This document shows, in pieces, positions 59,259 through 64,000 of a DNA stretch of 64,000 nucleotides (position 1 is its first letter; each line of letters starts with the position of its first letter). Below the pieces are notes generated by a model. It ran no database searches and was not told where the DNA came from. It saw only the letters and a list, made by a program, of their open reading frames with translations. The stretch lies in NCBI GenBank assembly GCA_910588825.1, contig CAJURF010000009.1:1-64000 (forward strand). The letters are read 5' to 3'. Origin of the DNA: an uncultured Lachnospiraceae bacterium. Its GTDB lineage: Bacteria > Bacillota > Clostridia > Lachnospirales > Lachnospiraceae. Position numbers and translations under genes: made by a program.

Positions 59259-61508
59259 TTGTATAAGCAGACACCTTATCTGCACTCTTTAATTGAAAAT
59301 TTATTATACGTACTGCAAAATACCAGTGAAACGGATGCGGATGCTGGTGCTGACGGCAAAACTTTAGCTGCGGGAAGCCATCTGCTGGCGGACGGCCAGA
59401 AAATAGAGACGGCCCGGGAATTTGCAAAATTTATGGATGAAATGCCGGGAGGGTTTTTCATTTACCGCGCCCACGGCGCCGAAGAACTCCTCTATGCAAA
59501 TGCCGCCCTGCTCCGAATCTTCAACTGCAGCAGCATGGAGCAGTTTCGGAAACACACGGGCAATTCGTTCAAAGGTATTGTTCACCCTGATGATCTGGAA
59601 GCGGTAGAAAAAAGCATCTACGAACAGATTCAGCATAACCAGGACGACCTGGACTATGTGGAATACCGGATTATCCGCACAGACGGGCAGATTCGCTGGC
59701 TGGAGGATTATGGCCATTTTGTCCACAGTGAGACATTGGGAGATATTTTCTATGTCTTTGTAGGAGACGCCACGGAAAAAAGAAATCGTCTGCTGGCTGA
59801 AAGAGCCATATTTACCACAGACAAACTGCAGAAAGTTCAAAATCTGCAGACCCAGATTGATATATACAACCGGCAGATGCGGGATTTTAACCGGGAGCAT
59901 CTGCAGCGTCTGGAGGTAATCGAAGGTCTCAGCGTCAATTATGAGTCTATCCTCTATGCGGATTTGGATATCAATAAAGTAATACCATACCGTCTGAGCA
60001 GCAGGACAGAATATCAATTTAACAAAAAATATGAAGTAAGGGATTATCAGTGGTATACTGCCGATTATGTCAAAACCTGGGTCTGCCCGGAAGACAGAGA
60101 GTTAGTTTTAAAGGCGGCAGACCCTGTTTATATCCGAAAAAGGCTTTCCAGCATACAGACATATTATATTAATTTCCGTGTGCTGATGGACGGGGAGGTC
60201 CAATACCTGCAGCTTCGCATTGTGGACGTGCGCAGACATGACCATGTGGCTCAGATAGTTATGGGTTATCGCAGGGTGGATGAGGAGATCCGCCGGGAAA
60301 TGGAGCAGAAAAAGATTTACCAGGATGCTCTGGAACATGCCAAGCAGGCTAATGATGCGAAAAACCTGTTTCTTTCCAACATGTCCCATGACCTGCGCAC
60401 TCCGCTGAATGCAATCACAGGCTTTACGGCTCTTGCCCGGAATCCAAAAGACCGGGAACAGCTCCTTCATTGTCTGGACCAGATAGAGGCGTCCAGTGCC
60501 CAGCTTCTGGACCTTATAAACAATGTTCTGGAGTTCTCACAGATGGAATCAGGTATGGTACATTTGGAGGAAACACCCTTTAACATCTATGATCTGCTCC
60601 AGGAGATTTATACAGAGATGCAGCCGTCTGCCCAGGCAAAGAACTTATCCTTTACGTTACATACAGCAGGTGTGAGACACAGCAGCGTATGCAGTGACCG
60701 CCGCAAGATACACCAAATTCTCATGACGCTCATCGGCAATGCCGTTAAATACACAGAACCAGGCGGGAATGTTTCTATTACTGTCACAGAACAGGCATCC
60801 GCGGCTGTGGACCATGTCAGTTATTGGTTTGCCGTGGAGGACAGCGGAATCGGCATGCCGGAAGATTTTGTCAAGCGCATATACGAGCCATTTGGGCGGC
60901 AGCAGAATACCACCATCAGCGGTGTGCTGGGCACTGGACTGAGGCTGTCCATAGCCAAAAACCTCACCGATATGCTGGGAGGGACCATAGATATTCACAG
61001 TATCCCGGACCAGGGCAGCCGTTTCACCCTCATACTGGATATGCGGATAGAGAAAAATCAGATGGAACCGCCTGCCGGACTGGAGGAAAAAGTACTGGGT
61101 CTGGTGGGCAGCCAGAAAATTCTTCTGGTGGAGGACAATGAAGTGAACACAGAAATCGAGATGGAACTGCTGGAAAGTCTGGGATTTCACATGGATACCG
61201 CTGAAAATGGCAGTATTGCCGTGGAAAAGGTGAGCACATCCCGGCCCGGAGATTATGCGCTGGTTCTCATGGATATTCAGATGCCTGTCATGGACGGCCA
61301 TCATGCCGCCCGGGCAATACGCGCTCTGGATAATCCCCGGCTGGCATCCCTGCCCATCATCGCCCTGTCGGCCAATGCTTTTGATGAAGACCGGAAAATG
61401 TCCATGGAAAGCGGGATGAATGCCCACCTGGCAAAACCTCTGGATGTTTCTGAACTATTGAAACTAATGTGGAAAATTTTATTGAAAAATGAGGAGGAAT
61501 ATCATTGA
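59259..61508 (+). CDS. Cytosolic PAS hybrid histidine kinase with one receiver
   Basis: A 749-residue kinase without membrane helices. A PAS domain (about residues 55-180; FMDEMPGGFFIYRAHGAEEL, VEYRIIRTDGQIRWLEDYGH) and a second PAS-like region (about 225-350) come first. HisKA has His377 in NMSHDLRTPLNAI. The ATPase shows VEDSGIGMPEDF and GVLGTGLRLSIAKN; the usual Gly-Met of the G2 box is changed to R-L. One receiver follows, with Asp672 in LMDIQMPVMDG, ending GMNAHLAKPLDV. The TTG start lies 8 bases after GGGAGG. A small gene overlaps its stop. Confidence 0.9.
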   Translation: MYKQTPYLHSLIENLLYVLQNTSETDADAGADGKTLAAGSHLLADGQKIETAREFAKFMDEMPGGFFIYRAHGAEELLYANAALLRIFNCSSMEQFRKHTGNSFKGIVHPDDLEAVEKSIYEQIQHNQDDLDYVEYRIIRTDGQIRWLEDYGHFVHSETLGDIFYVFVGDATEKRNRLLAERAIFTTDKLQKVQNLQTQIDIYNRQMRDFNREHLQRLEVIEGLSVNYESILYADLDINKVIPYRLSSRTEYQFNKKYEVRDYQWYTADYVKTWVCPEDRELVLKAADPVYIRKRLSSIQTYYINFRVLMDGEVQYLQLRIVDVRRHDHVAQIVMGYRRVDEEIRREMEQKKIYQDALEHAKQANDAKNLFLSNMSHDLRTPLNAITGFTALARNPKDREQLLHCLDQIEASSAQLLDLINNVLEFSQMESGMVHLEETPFNIYDLLQEIYTEMQPSAQAKNLSFTLHTAGVRHSSVCSDRRKIHQILMTLIGNAVKYTEPGGNVSITVTEQASAAVDHVSYWFAVEDSGIGMPEDFVKRIYEPFGRQQNTTISGVLGTGLRLSIAKNLTDMLGGTIDIHSIPDQGSRFTLILDMRIEKNQMEPPAGLEEKVLGLVGSQKILLVEDNEVNTEIEMELLESLGFHMDTAENGSIAVEKVSTSRPGDYALVLMDIQMPVMDGHHAARAIRALDNPRLASLPIIALSANAFDEDRKMSMESGMNAHLAKPLDVSELLKLMWKILLKNEEEYH

Positions 61509-61735
61509 AAGAATACGAAGCAGTATGGGAGATTTTTAATCTTTGTTCCGGCAACCAGATGAGAGATGTCTTTGTGGAAGAACTGGAAATCGAAGACCTG
61601 GACGCTTTTATCAAAAACAAATTCAAAGGGGAAGATGTGAGTTATGAGAAATCCATTCTGGAGGATGGCACCGTCATCTATGACATCCGCACGTCTGATA
61701 TCTCACAGCGGTACTCCTTTACAGAAATAAAATAA
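61505..61735 (+). CDS. Small acidic protein coupled to the hybrid kinase
   Basis: A 76-residue acidic protein of unknown function beginning MKEYEAVWEIFNLCSGNQMR, with FVEELEIEDLDAFIKNKFKG and a beta-rich tail (YEKSILEDGTVIYDIRTSD). Its TTG start overlaps the kinase TGA (TTGA) and has GAGGAGGAA 6 bases upstream, so it is translationally coupled. I do not recognise a named domain. A partner of the kinase is possible. Confidence 0.65.
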   Translation: MKEYEAVWEIFNLCSGNQMRDVFVEELEIEDLDAFIKNKFKGEDVSYEKSILEDGTVIYDIRTSDISQRYSFTEIK

Positions 61736-61850
61736 GTTGCTATAATAAGAACATACAATCGATACGCCCAATCAAGCAGATTAAGAAACTGCCAATCATA
61801 TATTGCTGCAGATGACGCAGGATGCGCAAAACACTATAAACGGAGGCATC

Positions 61851-62213
61851 ATGAACAAAAGCGAAAATCAGCATTTCCACAAACACGTTCTGGAAAACGG
61901 AACAGTTGTGGAACATACCCATGAACATGAGCACGGCCACGGTCACACCCACAGCCATACCCATACAAAAGCGGTTATTAACAGGCTTTCCCGCGCCATT
62001 GGCCATCTGGAATCTATAAAAAAAATGGTGGAATCCGGAAGGGACTGCAGTGAAGTACTGGTTCAGTTATCTGCGGTAAAGTCTGCCATCAACAACACAG
62101 GAAAGGTCATACTTCAGGACCACATTGAACACTGTATCGTAGATGCAGTGGAGCACGGAGACAAGCAGGCGCTGGCAGAATTGGAAAAGGCGATCGACCA
62201 GTTTATCAAATAG
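61851..62213 (+). CDS. CsoR/FrmR-family metal- or formaldehyde-sensing repressor with His-rich N-terminus
   Basis: A 120-residue helical repressor. The core has INRLSRAIGHLESIKKMVES, GRDCSEVLVQLSAVKSAINN and LQDHIEHCIVDAVEHGD, which give the Cys-His-Cys triad of the CsoR/DUF156 family. The first 45 residues hold a His-rich run (HTHEHEHGHGHTHSHTHT), unusual in the core family, that could bind nickel, zinc or copper. GGAGG is 4 bases before the ATG; the longer frame to 61803 has no such site. It is followed at 19 bases by an Mrp/NBP35 gene, so metal or iron-sulfur regulation is likely. Confidence 0.88.
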   Translation: MNKSENQHFHKHVLENGTVVEHTHEHEHGHGHTHSHTHTKAVINRLSRAIGHLESIKKMVESGRDCSEVLVQLSAVKSAINNTGKVILQDHIEHCIVDAVEHGDKQALAELEKAIDQFIK

Positions 62214-62231
62214 CAAAGGAGTATACGCGAC

Positions 62232-63068
62232 ATGGCAAAAGAATGCGACAACAGCAGCTGCACCAAAGAGGACTGCGCTGGCTGCAAAGAAAAGAAAGAG
62301 AATGGAATCCCCAAAGAAGAATGTAATCAGTTTTCAAAAATCCGCCGGGTAATCGGCATTGTCAGCGGCAAGGGCGGTGTTGGAAAGTCCTTCATGGCAG
62401 CTTCCCTGGCCAACCAGCTGGCAGCAAAAGGGTACCGGGTGGGAATCATGGACGCAGATGTGACAGGACCGTCCATCCCCAAAATGTATGGGCTGAAAGG
62501 AGCTGCCTCGGCAGACGAGAACGGCATCCGTCCCATGGTTACAGAGAATGGCATTAAGATCATATCTGTAAATCTGCTTCTGCCCACAGAGGAAACCCCG
62601 GTGATCTGGAGAGGTCCTGTGATCGCCAACATGGTGAAACAGTTCTGGACAGATGTAGTCTGGGAAGAAATTGATTATCTGCTGGTAGACATGCCTCCGG
62701 GAACCGGAGATGTGCCCCTTACCGTATTCCAGTCTCTGCCTATAGATGGAGTGGTTATCGTTACTTCACCCCAGGATCTGGTGCGTATGATCGTTAAGAA
62801 AGCCTACAATATGGCAGACATGATGCACGTGCCGGTGCTGGGCATTGTAGAAAACTACAGCTATGTGAAATGTCCGGACTGCAATAAAGAATTGAAAGTA
62901 TTCGGCGAAAGCCATATTGACGAAATCGCCGGGGAACTGAATGTTCCTGTGTTGGGAAAAATTCCGGTAGACCCAGAATTTGCCTCTGCTGCAGACAAGG
63001 GAATCTTCCACACTGTGCAGAATGAGTATCTGACAGACGGCGTGAGAGTGATGCCGGAGATTTCATAA
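62232..63068 (+). CDS. Mrp/NBP35-family iron-sulfur carrier ATPase
   Basis: A 278-residue cytosolic P-loop protein that carries or inserts [4Fe-4S] clusters. The N-terminus has a cysteine array (Cys5, 10, 15 and 18, ECDNSSCTKEDCAGCKEK) like NBP35. The deviant Walker A is GIVSGKGGVGKSFMAASLAN. MDADVTGPSIPKMYGL and VDMPPGTGDVPLTVFQSLP are diagnostic. VKCPDC near residue 215 is the conserved bridging CxxC. It is encoded with a CsoR-type repressor, which may control it. An extended terminator follows. Confidence 0.92.
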   Translation: MAKECDNSSCTKEDCAGCKEKKENGIPKEECNQFSKIRRVIGIVSGKGGVGKSFMAASLANQLAAKGYRVGIMDADVTGPSIPKMYGLKGAASADENGIRPMVTENGIKIISVNLLLPTEETPVIWRGPVIANMVKQFWTDVVWEEIDYLLVDMPPGTGDVPLTVFQSLPIDGVVIVTSPQDLVRMIVKKAYNMADMMHVPVLGIVENYSYVKCPDCNKELKVFGESHIDEIAGELNVPVLGKIPVDPEFASAADKGIFHTVQNEYLTDGVRVMPEIS

Positions 63069-63143
63069 TTGCGCTGTAACTGTTCCATGTCATCCGTCTC
63101 GCGGAATCATACGGCTGAATAGTTATATTGAGCCTTTATATTC

Positions 63144-63197
63144 AGAGAAAAGTCAATCCAGCTGACCGTTGCGGCTAAGCCGGATTGATTTTTCTCT
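63144..63197. terminator. Bidirectional terminator
   Basis: AGAGAAAA-GTCAATCC and GGATTGATTTTTCTCT pair over about 16 bases, with a 22-base loop that itself holds an AGC/GCT pair. It lies between the mrp-like gene and the convergent TetR gene. Confidence 0.7.
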
Positions 63198-63215
63198 GAT
63201 GTTGTTTCAAAAAAA

Positions 63216-63869
63216 TCACTTCTCAATCACCTGCCGCATATTCCTGCGTATCAACTGATTGCAGGTGTTTTCCAGTTCTTTTCGCCTATCAGCGTTCTCC
63301 TTCATAGCGCAGTCCAGCAGCCCTTTCACAAGCAGTGGATTCGTCCAGCTGTAATAATGGGCGTCATCATCACTAATCAAGTTCATATTTGCGATTCTTC
63401 TCAGCATGATAAAATCCCGGTTTTGCATATCATCCTCAAAAAGCAGCGTATAATAATACGCGGTATATTTTTCAGATCCAATAATTGGAAATAGCTCAAA
63501 ATAATCCTGGAAAGCATTTTCGAAAATGGAATTTCCTGTGCCCCAAAACAGACGGTAGTAGATATCCGGCCGCTGGAACGCATAGCGGTTGAAAAGTTCC
63601 CAGCCCTCAACATAAATGGTCAAAAGATCTTTGTCTGTGTCCATAAGTCTGCCATATTCCACCATATATTCATCCAGGAAGCGGATGGAAGCCACCGCGA
63701 TGAGATAATCCAGGCTTTCAAAATGTTTGTATAAAGCTGCGATGGAACAGCCGTTTTCTTCTGCCAGTTTCCGCACAGAGATTTCAGAAGAATCCTGAAC
63801 CAAAAGTTTATGATAAGTGGATAAGATAAATCTTTTCTTTGTCTCAATGCCTTTTGCATATACTGCCAT
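63216..63869 (-). CDS. TetR-family transcriptional regulator
   Basis: A 217-residue regulator. The N-terminal helix-turn-helix is ISVRKLAEENGCSIAALYKH with FESLDYLIAVASIRFL following. The C-terminal ligand domain (about 65-217) has no family I can name (WELFNRYAFQRPDIYYRLFW). I use the ATG at 63869 (MAVYAKGIETKKRFI), with AAGGAGA 10 bases upstream; the frame from 63929 runs into the operator region. Two identical palindromes lie upstream at 63925-63982. The gene it controls is probably the divergent one outside the window. Confidence 0.88.
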   Translation of the reverse strand: MAVYAKGIETKKRFILSTYHKLLVQDSSEISVRKLAEENGCSIAALYKHFESLDYLIAVASIRFLDEYMVEYGRLMDTDKDLLTIYVEGWELFNRYAFQRPDIYYRLFWGTGNSIFENAFQDYFELFPIIGSEKYTAYYYTLLFEDDMQNRDFIMLRRIANMNLISDDDAHYYSWTNPLLVKGLLDCAMKENADRRKELENTCNQLIRRNMRQVIEK

Positions 63870-63924
63870 GGGTAAATATTCTCCTTGTAAACAAAAAACT
63901 TTTCCTTCCATAATATACCCGCGA

Positions 63925-63982
63925 GCCAAATGATTTGCCAGCAGGCTTTCACTGTTTCAGGCAAAACAGCAAATCATTTGGC
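63925..63982. promoter_or_regulatory. Pair of palindromic TetR-type operators
   Basis: GCCAAATGATTTGC (63925-63938) and GCAAATCATTTGGC (63969-63982) are exact inverted copies. Each contains the self-palindrome CAAAT-N-ATTTG. Their centres are 43 bp apart, about four helical turns. The location upstream of the TetR gene supports binding by that regulator. Confidence 0.65.
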
Positions 63983-64000
63983 AAATACGTATGCTCTTGA

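Overview
The window reads as chromosome from a Gram-positive, endospore-forming Clostridia, most likely a gut Lachnospiraceae. Grounds for this are strong AGGAGG-type ribosome binding sites, a methionine T-box leader in front of metG, a CIRCE heat-shock operator, the spore-maturation gene spmB, a secretin-free Tad pilus operon, GAAC-N4-GTTY SOS boxes and a large set of hybrid histidine kinases. No species is assigned. No rRNA, tRNA, complete insertion sequence or CRISPR array was seen.

Left edge (1-3.2 kb): an eroding accessory patch. It holds three broken small genes (a YgiT-type zinc-finger remnant, a RelE/ParE toxin with a nonsense codon, a Cys-rich phage-like protein with two lesions), an intact antitoxin-like gene and an S24-type phage repressor with a palindromic operator. 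A TM2-domain protein and a DNA-entry-type nuclease lipoprotein follow.

3.3-13.3 kb: a complete, tightly overlapping Tad (Flp type IVb pilus) operon. Order: prepilin peptidase, TadZ, TadA, TadB, TadC, Flp pilin, DUF5702-like protein, TadE-like protein with a duplicated Cys/His motif, second prepilin peptidase, TadE, DUF6382/FHA protein. A rhomboid protease comes next.

13.3-32.7 kb: mixed housekeeping genes (sensor kinase, HIT protein, murG, htpG, metG, rtcB, an AraC-type regulator), secreted proteins, intergenic inverted repeats and further decayed genes (a UroD-family fragment and a TfoX C-domain gene with an internal deletion). The first big hybrid kinase lies here.

32.8-39.9 kb: an extracytosolic flavin redox locus. 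It has an ApbE flavinyltransferase lipoprotein, a secreted protein with five tandem FMN-binding domains, a membrane-anchored single-domain FMN protein, a NapH-like membrane iron-sulfur protein and a large Tp47-like/leucine-rich surface protein. ApbE would flavinylate the FMN-binding domains and the NapH-like protein would pass electrons across the membrane.

41.5-50.9 kb: a signalling block with a membrane hybrid kinase paired with a solute-binding lipoprotein (no permease), a FIST-domain protein with a soluble chemoreceptor-like protein, and a cytosolic PAS hybrid kinase. A fourth hybrid kinase is at 59.3-61.5 kb. None has an adjacent DNA-binding output regulator.

51-56.1 kb: a DNA-repair block. 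An SOS-type promoter drives a radical SAM repair-like protein and its TIGR03915-like partner. A Crh/HPr-like gene and an iron-sulfur helicase fused to a RecB/Cas4-type nuclease domain follow. The right end has a PadR-DUF1700-DUF4097 operon, an ECF transporter S component with a structured leader, a CsoR-type repressor followed by an Mrp/NBP35 ATPase, and a TetR regulator with two matching palindromic operators.
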